64,000 nt of DNA from JAMXLO01 sp963799415 (GTDB lineage Bacteria; Pseudomonadota; Alphaproteobacteria; Acetobacterales; Acetobacteraceae). Shown here in pieces: positions 49,077 through 57,622 of this stretch. The notes under the pieces are model-generated. The model did no database searches, was not told the origin of the DNA, and saw only the letters and a list, made by a program, of their open reading frames with translations. The position numbers were made by a program, and so were the translations under genes. Location: contig CAWCXI010000021.1 of NCBI GenBank assembly GCA_963799415.1, positions 1-64,000 of the forward strand, in the 5' to 3' direction. Each line of letters begins with the position of its first letter. Positions within the stretch are counted from its first letter, which is position 1.

Positions 49077-49199
49077 GCCGGGAGATTAGGCGATCGCGCC
49101 ACATCCGGCGAGCGCAGTGCAATGTTGATCGCCAGCTGAGTGGCCTGCGCTATCCACCTGCGGGAATGGGCGACCAGTCCGGAGTTTCGCTGGTGCCGC

Positions 49200-49865
49200 T
49201 CATCGCCGCACCTCCGGATAGAATTGCGGCGCTTCCCTGCGGTCGAACATGCCGTAATCGCGAACCACCCGAACCCGGCGATGGCGCAATTCGCCATCCG
49301 GCGGCAACTGCGGGACCCATGCGCCGGCCGCATCGGCGCTGCTCCAGGAGCCAAGCAACAGCAGCTTGCCGGGATTGTAGATACTTTCGTATACCTCATG
49401 GTCAAGCAGTCCCTGCGTGCCGGTCCGTGGCAGTCCCAGATCCGCGGCGATATCGGTGCTCGCCGGCTTGTCACCGGAGGTCGCCGGCATTTCGCTGACG
49501 GTCACCACCTTCGCCGCGCCCACGTCGGTCTCGTCGAGGCGTTGCTGCGCCAGTTTCTGTCCGGCCGGCACCTGATTGTCCGCAGTGAACTCGCCGACGC
49601 GCAGGTGGTAATCCTGAAACACCTCGAAGCGACCCTTCTCCTGCACCTTGTGGTGCACGGCGAGCGTTCGCCAGCGGATCACAGCCTTCTCGTCACGCCA
49701 GGTGGAAAGTGACAACAGCCGGCCTTTCGTCTGCTGACTGGCAAACCGCTCATTGTCGAGGAAGCCATCGATCCTCTCGAGTTCTGGCTTCAGAAGTTTC
49801 GCCAGATCGAGATATTCGTTCCAAAGCTCCTGCTTGGGCACGACCTCGAAGATCACCGCAAACAT
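49200..49865 (-). CDS. antibiotic biosynthesis monooxygenase (ABM) domain protein
   Basis: A 221-residue protein from the ATG of MFAVIFEVVPKQELWNEYLD, with AAGGAGAG 6 nt upstream. Residues 1-105 form an ABM/dimeric alpha-beta barrel domain (LKPELERIDGFLDNERFASQ ... GRLLSLSTWRDEKAVIRWR ... HHKVQEKGRFEVFQDYHLRV). The second half (STDIAADLGLPRTGTQGLLD onward, YNPGKLLLLGSWSSADAAGAW) looks like a diverged second barrel with the same LLLLGSW strand. Function could be quinol or small-molecule monooxygenase, or heme handling. It is on the same strand as the dipeptidase gene, 97 bp downstream of it. Confidence 0.8.
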   Translation of the reverse strand: MFAVIFEVVPKQELWNEYLDLAKLLKPELERIDGFLDNERFASQQTKGRLLSLSTWRDEKAVIRWRTLAVHHKVQEKGRFEVFQDYHLRVGEFTADNQVPAGQKLAQQRLDETDVGAAKVVTVSEMPATSGDKPASTDIAADLGLPRTGTQGLLDHEVYESIYNPGKLLLLGSWSSADAAGAWVPQLPPDGELRHRRVRVVRDYGMFDRREAPQFYPEVRR

Positions 49866-49962
49866 GCCGCTCTCCTTTTGATCAGGACGGTGGTTGGAGC
49901 CCCCAACGTAGGAGTGGTTGCGGGGTTTCAGAAGCGCCGATCCTTCGGGCCGCGCCGAACCA

Positions 49963-51021
49963 TCACCGCCAGCTAAGCCGGAACACTCTGAGCCAGTTCG
50001 CCAGCGCCAGCTTGTGCACCGCGCCGTCGCCAAAGCCGTGCGCCCGCAGCGCCGCGATGAGATGCGGCAGGCCGCTCGCGTCCCTGATCGGACGCGGCAT
50101 CACCGCGCCATCGAAGTCGGACCCGAGCGCCACGTGGTCCTCGCCCACGCGATCGACCAGATAGCCCAAATGGTGCACGACCGTGTCGAGCGGCGTGTCT
50201 GCGTCGAGGTGCGCGTCGGGGCGCACGTCATTCACACTGAAGTTGAAGCCAACCACCCCGTTCGATCGCCGGATCGCGTCAAGCTGGCGGTCGGTGAGAT
50301 TACGAGTTGAGGGGCAGATCGCATGCGCGCAGGCATGCGTGGCCACCAGCGGAGAGGTGCTCAAATCCGCCACGTCCCAGAAGCCGCGCTCGTTGAGATG
50401 CGAAACATCGATCATGATCCCCAGCCGATTGCACGCGCGCACCAACTCCTTGCCCGCCGCGGTAAGACCGGGCCCGGTGTCCGGCGACCGCGGAAATGCA
50501 AATGGCACACCATGCCCGAAGATGTTCGGGCGACTCCACACCAGACCGAGCGAGCGCAGTCCCGTCGCATAAAGCCGTTCGAGATTCGCCAGATCGGCGC
50601 CAATCGCCTCGGCACCCTCCATGTGCAGCACCATCACGAAGGCGCCGTCGCGCTGCGCCGCCTCGATTTCGTCCACACACGTTGCCCAACGCATCTGCCC
50701 CGCGGCGCGCTCCACCACGCGATTGAGCGCGGCCAGCTGGGCATCGATCCGCCCGCGCGCATACGCCGGGTCGAGCGGCTCAGCGAGGCGAACTTCGTAC
50801 CCGTTGCCCGTTCTGGTGAGATCGCCCACAGGGGGACGCTCAGGCTTGGCGAACATGGCAAACAGCCCGCCGATCATGCCGCCTTCCCTGGCGCGCGGCA
50901 GATCGAGATGGCCATCGTCCGAGCGAACCAGGAAGTCGCGGCCTCCCGCGCGATATTCGGCCAGATGCTGCACGGCGTCATTGTGTCCGTCGAACACCGC
51001 GACCTTATGGAGCGCATCCAC
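49963..51021 (-). CDS. membrane dipeptidase family protein (peptidase M19)
   Basis: A 352-residue renal-dipeptidase-like metalloenzyme. The N-terminal metal motif HxD is in VFDGHNDAVQHL near residue 12. Glu ligand regions are VLHMEGAEAIG near 130 and SHLNERGFWDVADL near 210. His ligands are in VATHACAHAICPSTRNLTD near 228-246, and the late Asp is in VALGSDFDGAVMPRPI near 295. No leader is present, so it is cytoplasmic despite the family name. It cleaves dipeptides, often with a D-residue or dehydro-residue. It is divergent from purD across the 51.1-kb inverted repeat. Confidence 0.9.
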   Translation of the reverse strand: MDALHKVAVFDGHNDAVQHLAEYRAGGRDFLVRSDDGHLDLPRAREGGMIGGLFAMFAKPERPPVGDLTRTGNGYEVRLAEPLDPAYARGRIDAQLAALNRVVERAAGQMRWATCVDEIEAAQRDGAFVMVLHMEGAEAIGADLANLERLYATGLRSLGLVWSRPNIFGHGVPFAFPRSPDTGPGLTAAGKELVRACNRLGIMIDVSHLNERGFWDVADLSTSPLVATHACAHAICPSTRNLTDRQLDAIRRSNGVVGFNFSVNDVRPDAHLDADTPLDTVVHHLGYLVDRVGEDHVALGSDFDGAVMPRPIRDASGLPHLIAALRAHGFGDGAVHKLALANWLRVFRLSWR

Positions 51022-51057
51022 GTACTACCTCCATTTCCGCACGTTGCGGAAGAAAGG

Positions 51058-51182
51058 CTTAAACGCAGATGTAAGAAGATGCACGCAGAACACGCAGATG
51101 ATTTGGTGTGGTTCCACGGCTTGTGAACGACCCTGAACCATCTGCGTATTCTGCGTGCATCTGCTCTCATTTGCGTTGAATT
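51058..51182. repeat. long inverted repeat with 9-10-bp phased arms (copy D)
   Basis: Left arm 51058-51100 and right arm 51139-51182 are complementary over about 42 bp with a few mismatches. The inner 23 bp (gatgcacgcagaacacgcag atg) differ at one base. Within each arm the unit acgcaga(a/t) recurs about every 9-10 bp. The 38-bp loop includes gtggttccac, a small hairpin. It lies between divergent dipeptidase and purD genes. The arms differ in sequence from the 56.9 and 63.0 kb elements but share the architecture. Confidence 0.8.
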
Positions 51183-51273
51183 TCTTTCTTGCGCTGCTGC
51201 TCGCAAGGCGCGTCGGTTTGCGTTGACCAACTGAATAACCAACAGTGCGCCGCCAAACCGGCAGGAGCCTTGC

Positions 51274-52551
51274 ATGCGTGTTCTGGTGATCGGATCGGGT
51301 GGCCGCGAGCACGCGCTGTGCTGGGCGATCGCCGCCAGTCCGCTGCTGACCAAGCTGTGGTGCGCGCCGGGCAATCCCGGCATCGCTCAGGTCGCCGAGT
51401 GCGTGCCGATCGGCGTGCTGGATTTTCCCGCTTTGGTGGCCTTCGCCCAGGACAACGAGATCGACCTCGTCATTCCCGGTCCCGAGGCCCCGCTGGTCGC
51501 CGGCATCACCGATGCGATGGAGGCGGCCTCGATCCCCTGCATTGGGCCGTCCCACGCCGCGGCACAACTCGAAGGCAGCAAGTCCTTCACCAAGGAGCTG
51601 TGCGACGCCGCCGGCATCCCCACCGCGCAGTGGGAACGCTTCGATGATGCCGACGCCGCGCGCGAGTTCATTCGTCGGCGTGGCGCGCCCGTCGTGGTGA
51701 AGGCGGACGGCCTCGCCGCCGGCAAGGGCGTCGTGGTTGCCGAGACCGAGGATGCAGCGCTCGCAGCGATCGACGCGATGATGCAGGCCCGCGCATTCGG
51801 CGACGCCGGCGACGCGGTGGTGATCGAGGAATGCCTGATCGGCGAGGAAGTCTCGCTGTTCGCGCTGTGCGACGGCGAGACCGCGCTGCCGCTCGGTGCC
51901 GCGCAGGACCACAAGCGCGTCGGCGAAGGCGAGACCGGACCGAACACCGGCGGCATGGGTTCCTATTCGCCCACCCCGTCGTTCCCGCCTGCGCTACAGG
52001 AGGCGGCGATGGACCGCATCATCCGTCCCGCGCTCGCCGAGATGGCGCGCCGCGGCACGCCGTTCCGCGGCATCCTGTACGCCGGCCTGATGCTCACGAC
52101 CGAAGGCGTGAAGCTGATCGAGTTCAACGTGCGCTTCGGCGACCCTGAGTGCCAGGCGCTGCTGCCGCGTCTGATGTCCGATCTGCTGCCCGCGTTGCAA
52201 GCCGCCTACGACGGCGAATTGAAGGACTTCGATCTGCGCTGGAACGATGTCGCGTCGATTGCAGTGGTGATGGCGGCCCGTGGTTACCCGGAAGCCCCGG
52301 AGAACGGCAGCGAAATCCGCGGACTCGACCGCGCCGCCGCGCAGCCCGAGGTGCATATCTTTCACGCCGGCACCGAGGCTGATGCGGCTGGCCACATACG
52401 CGCCGCCGGCGGACGCGTGCTCAACGTGTGCGCCACCGGTGCCGACCTGCGCGCCGCGCGCGACGCCGCCTATGCGGCGATCCGTCTGATCGACTGGCCC
52501 GAGGGCTTCTGCCGCCACGACATCGGCTGGCGGGCGCTGGGCGGAGTTTAG
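51274..52551 (+). CDS. purD: phosphoribosylamine-glycine ligase (GAR synthetase)
   Basis: A 425-residue ATP-grasp ligase joining glycine to 5-phosphoribosylamine in purine synthesis. The N-domain starts MRVLVIGSGGREHALCWAIA with the PGNPGIA loop near 30. The ATP-grasp region has SKSFTKELCDAAGIPTAQW near 103-120, VVKADGLAAGKGVVVAET near 142-160 and the GARS signature RFGDPECQALLPRL near 287-300. Length is normal and no frame breaks are present. GCCGGCAGGAGCC precedes the ATG. Confidence 0.96.
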   Translation: MRVLVIGSGGREHALCWAIAASPLLTKLWCAPGNPGIAQVAECVPIGVLDFPALVAFAQDNEIDLVIPGPEAPLVAGITDAMEAASIPCIGPSHAAAQLEGSKSFTKELCDAAGIPTAQWERFDDADAAREFIRRRGAPVVVKADGLAAGKGVVVAETEDAALAAIDAMMQARAFGDAGDAVVIEECLIGEEVSLFALCDGETALPLGAAQDHKRVGEGETGPNTGGMGSYSPTPSFPPALQEAAMDRIIRPALAEMARRGTPFRGILYAGLMLTTEGVKLIEFNVRFGDPECQALLPRLMSDLLPALQAAYDGELKDFDLRWNDVASIAVVMAARGYPEAPENGSEIRGLDRAAAQPEVHIFHAGTEADAAGHIRAAGGRVLNVCATGADLRAARDAAYAAIRLIDWPEGFCRHDIGWRALGGV

Positions 52552-52560
52552 AGGGGATGC

Positions 52561-52900
52561 TTACAGGATCGCCGCGATGCCCTTGCGGCGGATCAGGTTC
52601 AGCAGCACCAATGCCGGACCGCTCGGGCGCTTGGCGCCGCGTTCGATCTGCGAGACATAGCCGACGGTGAGGCTGAGGTACCGGGCAAACACTGCCTGGC
52701 TGAGACGCGCGCTCTCTCTAGCGCAGCGCCCGTATTTCCTCTCCGGCGAGCGGATCGAGCGCAGGCGCATCGGCGCCGAGATGACGCAGTGTGATCTTCT
52801 CGTGGCCGATCGCGCCCATGATCCCAACGCGACGCATGTCGTCGGCGGTTTCCAGCAGGGCTCGGGTCAACCGGCTAGGTCGCACCTTTGTCTTCGCCAT
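52561..52900 (-). CDS. HigA/NadS-like antitoxin helix-turn-helix protein (one frameshift)
   Basis: About 112 residues restored, starting MAKTKVRPSRLTRALLETAD with GGGGAGG upstream. After LDPLAGEEIRALR an extra base near 52725 shifts the frame; ESARLSQAVFARYLSLTVGY then VSQIERGAKRPSGPALVLLNLIRRKGIAAIL completes the usual NadS/HigA HTH. The family represses its own operon and neutralises an RelE/HigB toxin encoded upstream. Only a toxin tail is left upstream here. It is convergent with purD, 10 bp apart. Confidence 0.75.
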
Positions 52901-53054
52901 TTCGCACCTCCCCTCCGTGATGGCGAGAGCAACACGCAACGCATTCGCGCTCAACCATGACGCGCCGATTTCGCGGAGCGTCAGGAGTTCGTCGGGGCCG
53001 ATGTTCTCCGGCTCATGCAGCGCCTGCGACACCCTAACGCTGGCCGAGTGCTCT
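52901..53054 (-). pseudogene. truncated HigB/RelE-type toxin 3' remnant
   Basis: Directly before the antitoxin start the minus strand reads ENIGPDELLTLREIGASWLS then ANALRVALAITEGRC, resembling the acidic C-terminal tail of RelE/HigB toxins (NL/IS-x-x-E-L-x-x-LR-x-x-A-x-x-WL). The catalytic core that should precede it is absent, because the tadA stop lies at 53055. The toxin-antitoxin module is therefore probably inactive. Confidence 0.45.
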
Positions 53055-53495
53055 TTACCGCTTCCCCGCAAAGAACTCCCGCAGCAGCGCCCCCGCCTCC
53101 GCCTCCCGCACACCGCCAACCACCTCCGGCCGCTGCGAGCACGACGATGCATCGAACACGCGCGCCCCGTGCTCCACGCCGCCACCCTTCGGGTCGTAGG
53201 CGCCGAACACCACCCGCCGCACCCGGAAGAAGCTCGCCGCCTGCGCGCACATCGGGCAAGGCTCCAGCGTCACCACCAGCTCGCAGTCGGGCAGCCGCGT
53301 CTCCCCCCGCGCCGCCGCCGCCGCTCGCAGCGCCAGCATCTCGGCATGCGCCGACGCATCGTGCCGCGCCTCCACTTCGTTGCCCGCACGCGCCAGCACC
53401 GCGCCCGCACCATCCAGCACCACCGCGCCCACCGGCACCTCGCCGCGTGCCGCCGCCGCGCGTGCCTCGGCCAGTGCGATCTCCATCGCCATCAT
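53055..53495 (-). CDS. tadA: tRNA-specific adenosine deaminase-like cytidine/deoxycytidylate deaminase family protein
   Basis: A 146-residue zinc deaminase. The HAE motif is in DASAHAEMLALRAAA near residue 50 and the PCxxC in VTLEPCPMCAQA near 80. FGAYDPKGGGVEHGARVFD and the C-terminal REFFAGKR are as in bacterial TadA, which makes inosine 34 in tRNA-Arg. The start MMAMEIALAEARAAAARGEV gives normal length. A guanine-deaminase-type paralogue is a weaker alternative. It is divergent from the carboxymuconolactone decarboxylase-like gene with only 35 bp between starts. Confidence 0.9.
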   Translation of the reverse strand: MMAMEIALAEARAAAARGEVPVGAVVLDGAGAVLARAGNEVEARHDASAHAEMLALRAAAAARGETRLPDCELVVTLEPCPMCAQAASFFRVRRVVFGAYDPKGGGVEHGARVFDASSCSQRPEVVGGVREAEAGALLREFFAGKR

Positions 53496-53530
53496 GCCAG
53501 ACTGTCCCCGAACAAACCGGAGGAAACCCG

Positions 53531-54097
53531 ATGCCCCGCATCCCCCTGGTCACCGAGGCCAGCATGACCGACGCGCAGCGCCGCGTATACGACGCGATGA
53601 TGAACGGCCCGCGCCGTTCGCCGCCGGTGGGACCGCTGGCCGCCGCCATGCACCGCCCGGATCTCGCCGAGAAGTGGTCCGACCTCGGCCTCGTGCTGCG
53701 CTTCAACTCCAGCTTCCCGCCGCGCCTGCGCGAGTTCGTCATCCTGCTCACCGGCCGCTTCTGGGACTGCCAGTTCGAGTGGTTCTCGCACGAAGGCGAG
53801 GCGCGCAAGGCCGGCCTTTCCGAGCAGACCATCGAGACCCTGCGCAGTGGCGGTCACACCTTCGCCGCGCCGGACGAGCAGGCGATCCACGACTACACGA
53901 TCGAGCTGCTGCGCGACCATCGCGCCACTGACGCGACCTACCAGCGCATCCTCGACGCCTACGGCACCGCCGGCATCGTCGAGCTGACCGCGCTGATCGG
54001 CTACTACGCGATGGTCGCGCTGACGCTGAACGCACACGAGATCGGCGTGCCGGATGGCGCCACGCCGCCCTTGCCCGACCTCGGCGCCGCGCATTAG
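53531..54097 (+). CDS. carboxymuconolactone decarboxylase family protein
   Basis: A 188-residue AhpD-like helical protein starting MPRIPLVTEASMTDAQRRVY, with GGAGGAAA 4-5 nt before the ATG. The CMD core is LRFNSSFPPRLREFVILLTG to WDCQFEWFSHEGEARKAGLS near 58-100, where the C-x-x-E/W-x-x-H pattern (WDCQFEWFSH) replaces the CxxC of peroxidase-type members. It may therefore be a decarboxylase-like protein rather than an AhpD antioxidant. It is coupled to the following GATase gene by only 10 bp. Confidence 0.87.
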   Translation: MPRIPLVTEASMTDAQRRVYDAMMNGPRRSPPVGPLAAAMHRPDLAEKWSDLGLVLRFNSSFPPRLREFVILLTGRFWDCQFEWFSHEGEARKAGLSEQTIETLRSGGHTFAAPDEQAIHDYTIELLRDHRATDATYQRILDAYGTAGIVELTALIGYYAMVALTLNAHEIGVPDGATPPLPDLGAAH

Positions 54098-54107
54098 CAA
54101 TCGCGCC

Positions 54108-54827
54108 ATGACCCAGCGTCCCATCATCGGCGTCACCCTCGATTCCGAGCAGCCCGGCGGCTACTCGAAATACCCCTGGTATGCGATCCGGCAGAACTAT
54201 GCCGATGCGATCGTCGCGGCCGGCGGCCTGCCGATCGCGCTGCCGCACGATGCGGCGCTCGCCGCGGCCTATCTCGACCGCATCGACGCGCTCGTTGTCA
54301 CCGGTGGCGCATTCGACGTCGATCCCGCGCTGTACGGCGACGCCGGCCGCCACGCCACCGTGACGCTGAAGGAGGACCGCACCGCCGCCGAATTGGCGCT
54401 GACCAACGGAGCGCTGGCCCGCGACATGCCGGTGCTCGGCATCTGCGGCGGCGAGCAGCTTCTCGCGGTCGCACTCGGCGGCACGCTGATCCAGCACATC
54501 CCCGACGCCTTCGCCGACGCGCTGGAACACGAGCAGCCCAATCCGCGCCACGAACCCGGCCACCCCGTGGCGGTGCGCAGCGGCACGCTGCTGCATCGTA
54601 TCGTCGGTGCGGCCGAGATGCAGGTGAACTCGGCGCATCACCAGGCGGTGCGCGACCCCGGGCCATTCGCCGTGGTCAACGCGCTCGCGCCGGACCAGGT
54701 GGTCGAAGGCGTCGAGGACGCGCGCTACCGCTTCTGTCTCGGCGTGCAGTGGCATCCCGAATTCTTCATCGATCCCGGCGACCGCCGCATCTTCGACGCG
54801 CTGATCGCCGCCTGCCGCGCACGTTGA
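54108..54827 (+). CDS. gamma-glutamyl-gamma-aminobutyrate hydrolase-like class I glutamine amidotransferase
   Basis: A 239-residue PuuD-type peptidase C26. The nucleophile Cys is in PVLGICGGEQLLAVALGGTLIQ near residues 104-126. HEPGHPVAV and VNSAHHQAV near 150 and 185 follow, then the catalytic His-Glu in GVQWHPEFF near 217. Start ATG 54108 is in the usual place (MTQRPIIGVTL). PuuD cleaves gamma-glutamyl-GABA in putrescine use; other gamma-glutamyl amides are possible. The ABC solute-binding protein follows 50 bp later on the same strand. Confidence 0.9.
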   Translation: MTQRPIIGVTLDSEQPGGYSKYPWYAIRQNYADAIVAAGGLPIALPHDAALAAAYLDRIDALVVTGGAFDVDPALYGDAGRHATVTLKEDRTAAELALTNGALARDMPVLGICGGEQLLAVALGGTLIQHIPDAFADALEHEQPNPRHEPGHPVAVRSGTLLHRIVGAAEMQVNSAHHQAVRDPGPFAVVNALAPDQVVEGVEDARYRFCLGVQWHPEFFIDPGDRRIFDALIAACRAR

Positions 54828-54877
54828 CGCTTCACCGCCCGCCCCTGACACTTCCGACAACGACAGGGGAAACGTGC

Positions 54878-56110
54878 ATGCAGCTTTCCAGACGAACCGC
54901 GTTGGGCGCCGGCGCGGCGACACTCGCCCTCGGCGGCCATCAACGCGCCCGCGCGCAGACAGCACCGATCCGCATCGGCCTGCTCACCGACTTCTCCGGC
55001 CCGTATCGCGACATCAATGGCCCGACCAGCGTCGCCTGCCTCGCACAGGCCGTAGCCGAGTTCACCGCGGCAAATCCCGACATCAAGGTGGAGACGATCA
55101 GCGCCGACCATCAGAACAAGCCCGACGTCGCCGTCTCGATCCTGCGCTCGTGGTTCGACGAGAGCGGCATCGACATGGTACTGAACGTCACCAACTCCGC
55201 CGTCGCGCTGGCCGCCGCTGGCATCATCACCGACAAGGACAAGGTGTGCATCAATACCTCGGCCGGCAGTTCGGTGCTCACCGGTCCGTCCTGCTCGCGC
55301 AATCTGGTGCACTGGACCTACGATACCTGGAACCTGTCGCATTCCTCGACAACGCAGGTGATCAAACTCGGCGCCAAGACCTGGTTCTTCGTCACGCCGA
55401 ACTACGCCTACGGCAAGGCGCTGCAAGCCGACGCGACGAAGTTCATCGAGGCCTCTGGCGGCAAGGTTGTCGGCGCCACCATCTTCCCGTTCCCGGAGAC
55501 CACCGACTTCTCCTCGTTCATCGTCCAGGCCGCCGGCAGCAACGCCCAGGTGGTGGTGTTCGCGATCGGCGGCACCGATGAGGTGAACTTCATCAAGCAG
55601 GCGCAGGAGTTCGGTCTGCCGAAGAAGGCGCGCGTGGTCGGCATGACCGGCTTCATCACCGACGTCATCAGCATGGGCCTGCCGGTGGCGCAGGGTCTGC
55701 TGATCACCGAGAACTTCTATTGGGATCAGAACGATCGCACGCGCGCCTTCTATGCCCGCGTCAAGCCGCGGCTCGCCGCCGGCGTGTTCCCCAACATGCT
55801 GCAGGCCGGCGACTATGCCGGCACGCTGCACTACCTGAAGACCGTGAAGATGCTCGGCCCGGAGCGCGCCAAGGGATCGGGACGCGAGGTGGTGGACGCG
55901 ATGAAGCGCATGCCCACCGACGACGACTGCTTCGGTCCGGGATCGATCCGCGAGGACGGCCGCAAGCTGCATCCCGCCTATCTGTGGCAGGTCAAGAGCC
56001 CGGACGAATCGCGCGGGCCGGGCGATGTCTACAAGCTTGTCGGAACCACGCCGATCGACCAGGCGTTCCGGCCTCTGGCCGACGGCGGTTGCCCGTTCGT
56101 GCACGCGTGA
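54878..56110 (+). CDS. ABC transporter substrate-binding protein (Peripla_BP_6 / LivK-like)
   Basis: A 410-residue periplasmic protein with a twin-Arg leader (SRRTALGAGAATLALGG) and likely cleavage after RARAQ. The mature start TAPIRIGLLTDFSGPYRDIN is typical for HAAT binding proteins, and SSTTQVIKLGAKTWFFVTPN and YAYGKALQADATKFIEASGG are conserved domain-2 strands. A Cys pair (NTSAGSSVLTGPSCSRN) marks the ring-substrate subgroup often found with aromatic or amide importers. Partner permeases are absent here. RBS AGGGGA precedes ATG 54878 by 8 nt. Confidence 0.92.
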   Translation: MQLSRRTALGAGAATLALGGHQRARAQTAPIRIGLLTDFSGPYRDINGPTSVACLAQAVAEFTAANPDIKVETISADHQNKPDVAVSILRSWFDESGIDMVLNVTNSAVALAAAGIITDKDKVCINTSAGSSVLTGPSCSRNLVHWTYDTWNLSHSSTTQVIKLGAKTWFFVTPNYAYGKALQADATKFIEASGGKVVGATIFPFPETTDFSSFIVQAAGSNAQVVVFAIGGTDEVNFIKQAQEFGLPKKARVVGMTGFITDVISMGLPVAQGLLITENFYWDQNDRTRAFYARVKPRLAAGVFPNMLQAGDYAGTLHYLKTVKMLGPERAKGSGREVVDAMKRMPTDDDCFGPGSIREDGRKLHPAYLWQVKSPDESRGPGDVYKLVGTTPIDQAFRPLADGGCPFVHA

Positions 56111-56113
56111 TGG

Positions 56114-56848
56114 ATGGCTGAGCCGGCATCGCGCGGCGAACGCATCGCCAAGTGGCTTGCGCGCGCCGGTGTCGCCAGTCGGCGCGATGCGGAGAAGCTG
56201 CTGGTCGAGGGTCGCGTCCGGCTGAACAACGCGCCGGTGACGCATCCCGCCACGTTCGTCGTTCCTGGCGACCTCGTGGTGGTGAACGGTGCGGTGGTGG
56301 ATGCACCGGAGCGCACGCGGCTGTGGCGCCATCACAAGCCGGTCGGCCTGGTGACGACGCACCGCGATCCGCAGGGCCGGCCGACGGTGTTCGACAAGCT
56401 GCCGCCGGGTATGCCGCGCGTGGTCAGCGTGGGCCGGCTCGATCTCACCAGCGAGGGGCTGCTGCTGCTCACCAATGACGGTGCGCTGGCGAGGCAGCTT
56501 GAGCTGCCTGCGACCGGCTGGCTCCGGCGCTATCGCGTGCGTGTGCACGGCGTGGTGGATCAGCGTCGCTTGGCGGCCTTGGCCAAGGGCGTCACCATCG
56601 AGGGCGTCGCTTACGGCCCGATCGATGCCGGTCTCGATTCACGCAAGGGCGACAATGCCTGGCTGACCGTCAGCCTGCGCGAGGGGCGCAATCGCGAGGT
56701 GCGCCGCGTGATGGCGCATCTCGGGCTCGCGGTGACGCGGCTGATCCGCATCGCCTACGGTCCGTTCCAACTCGGCACGCTGCCGCGCGGCGCGGTGGAC
56801 GAGGTGCCGGCGCGTGTACTGCGCGATCAGTTGCCGCGTGATGCATAG
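56114..56848 (+). CDS. rluB: 23S rRNA/16S rRNA pseudouridine synthase, RsuA/RluB family
   Basis: A 244-residue protein with an S4 RNA-binding domain (RIAKWLARAGVASRRDAEKL then LVEGRVRLN) and a catalytic domain whose conserved Asp lies in VGRLDLTSEGLLLLTNDG near residue 110. NREVRRVMAHLGLAVTRLIR near 195-215 is the other family motif. It starts 3 bp after the binding-protein stop. The RluB assignment is favoured over RsuA by adjacency to rsmD, a common arrangement, but the subfamily is not certain. Confidence 0.88.
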   Translation: MAEPASRGERIAKWLARAGVASRRDAEKLLVEGRVRLNNAPVTHPATFVVPGDLVVVNGAVVDAPERTRLWRHHKPVGLVTTHRDPQGRPTVFDKLPPGMPRVVSVGRLDLTSEGLLLLTNDGALARQLELPATGWLRRYRVRVHGVVDQRRLAALAKGVTIEGVAYGPIDAGLDSRKGDNAWLTVSLREGRNREVRRVMAHLGLAVTRLIRIAYGPFQLGTLPRGAVDEVPARVLRDQLPRDA

Positions 56849-56854
56849 CAAGGA

Positions 56855-56981
56855 TTTAACACGGAGAAGCAGGCGGAGGGCCACGGAGGGCCACGGAGAA
56901 GCAGGCAATGCGCTTCGCGCGCAGCGCCACCTACTTTCTCCGTGGCCCTCCGTGGCCCTCGCCTCGCTTCTCCGTGTTGAA
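56855..56981. repeat. 10-bp-phased inverted-repeat element (copy B)
   Basis: Left arm 56855-56900 and right arm 56936-56981 pair over 46 bp with about five mismatches. Each arm repeats the 10-bp unit ggagggccac (ggagggccacggagggccac). The centre contains gcgcttcgcgcgcagcgc, a near-palindrome matching the centres of copies A and C. It fills the gap between the rluB-like gene and rsmD. No promoter is evident in it. Confidence 0.85.
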
Positions 56982-57016
56982 AATTGCCTTCGCCGCCCGC
57001 CGCGCCAATACCACGC

Positions 57017-57622
57017 ATGAGGATCGTAGCCGGCGCATGGCGTGGCCGCGCGCTGATCGCCCCGCAGGGTACTGCCACGCGCCCGACCGCCGACCGCGCC
57101 AGGCAGGCGCTGTTCGACATGCTGCTGCACGCGCCCTGGGGCGGTCGCGACGCTATGGTTGGCGCGCAAGTGCTCGACGTCTTCGCCGGCACCGGCGCGT
57201 TTGGCCTCGAGGCCCTGTCGCGCGGCGCCGCGCATGCCAGCTTCATCGAGCACGACCGCGCAGCACTTGCCGCACTGCGCACCAACATCTCCACCTGTCG
57301 CGCGCAGGATCGGAGCACGGTCCTCACGATCGACGCGCTCGCCATCCCGCCTGGCGAGCCCGCGAGCCTGGTGTTCCTCGACCCGCCGTACCACCACGAC
57401 CTTGTGCCACGTGCTGTCGCCCGGCTGCATGAGGCAGGTCGCCTCACGCCCGACACTCTGCTGATTGCCGAGACCGCGCGCGACGAGGCGCTGCCGATCG
57501 CATTCCCGTTGCTCGCCGAACGCAGCTACGGTGCCGCGCGGATCAGCGTCTGGCGCGAAGTCATGATCCTGGCGAGGCACCGCCTCAGCCGTGGTAGCGG
57601 ATACTGGGCGGCCAAGACCTAG
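57017..57622 (+). CDS. rsmD: 16S rRNA (guanine(966)-N2)-methyltransferase RsmD
   Basis: A 201-residue methyltransferase. The N-terminal RIVAGAWRGRALIAPQGTAT then RPTADRARQALFDML is diagnostic of RsmD. The SAM motif is VLDVFAGTGAFGLEALSRGA near residue 50 and the catalytic motif IV LVFLDPPYHHD near 118. ATG 57017 is the start; the longer frame is antisense to the repeat. The last 60 bp have a near-copy at 58024-58086. The stop overlaps the end of the minus-strand small gene by 4 bp. Confidence 0.95.
   Translation: MRIVAGAWRGRALIAPQGTATRPTADRARQALFDMLLHAPWGGRDAMVGAQVLDVFAGTGAFGLEALSRGAAHASFIEHDRAALAALRTNISTCRAQDRSTVLTIDALAIPPGEPASLVFLDPPYHHDLVPRAVARLHEAGRLTPDTLLIAETARDEALPIAFPLLAERSYGAARISVWREVMILARHRLSRGSGYWAAKT

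Noticed and set aside
53015..53530. In-frame N-terminal extension of the carboxymuconolactone decarboxylase-like protein
   Set aside because: It is antisense to tadA and Pro/Arg/Ala-rich. The start at 53531 has a good ribosome site.
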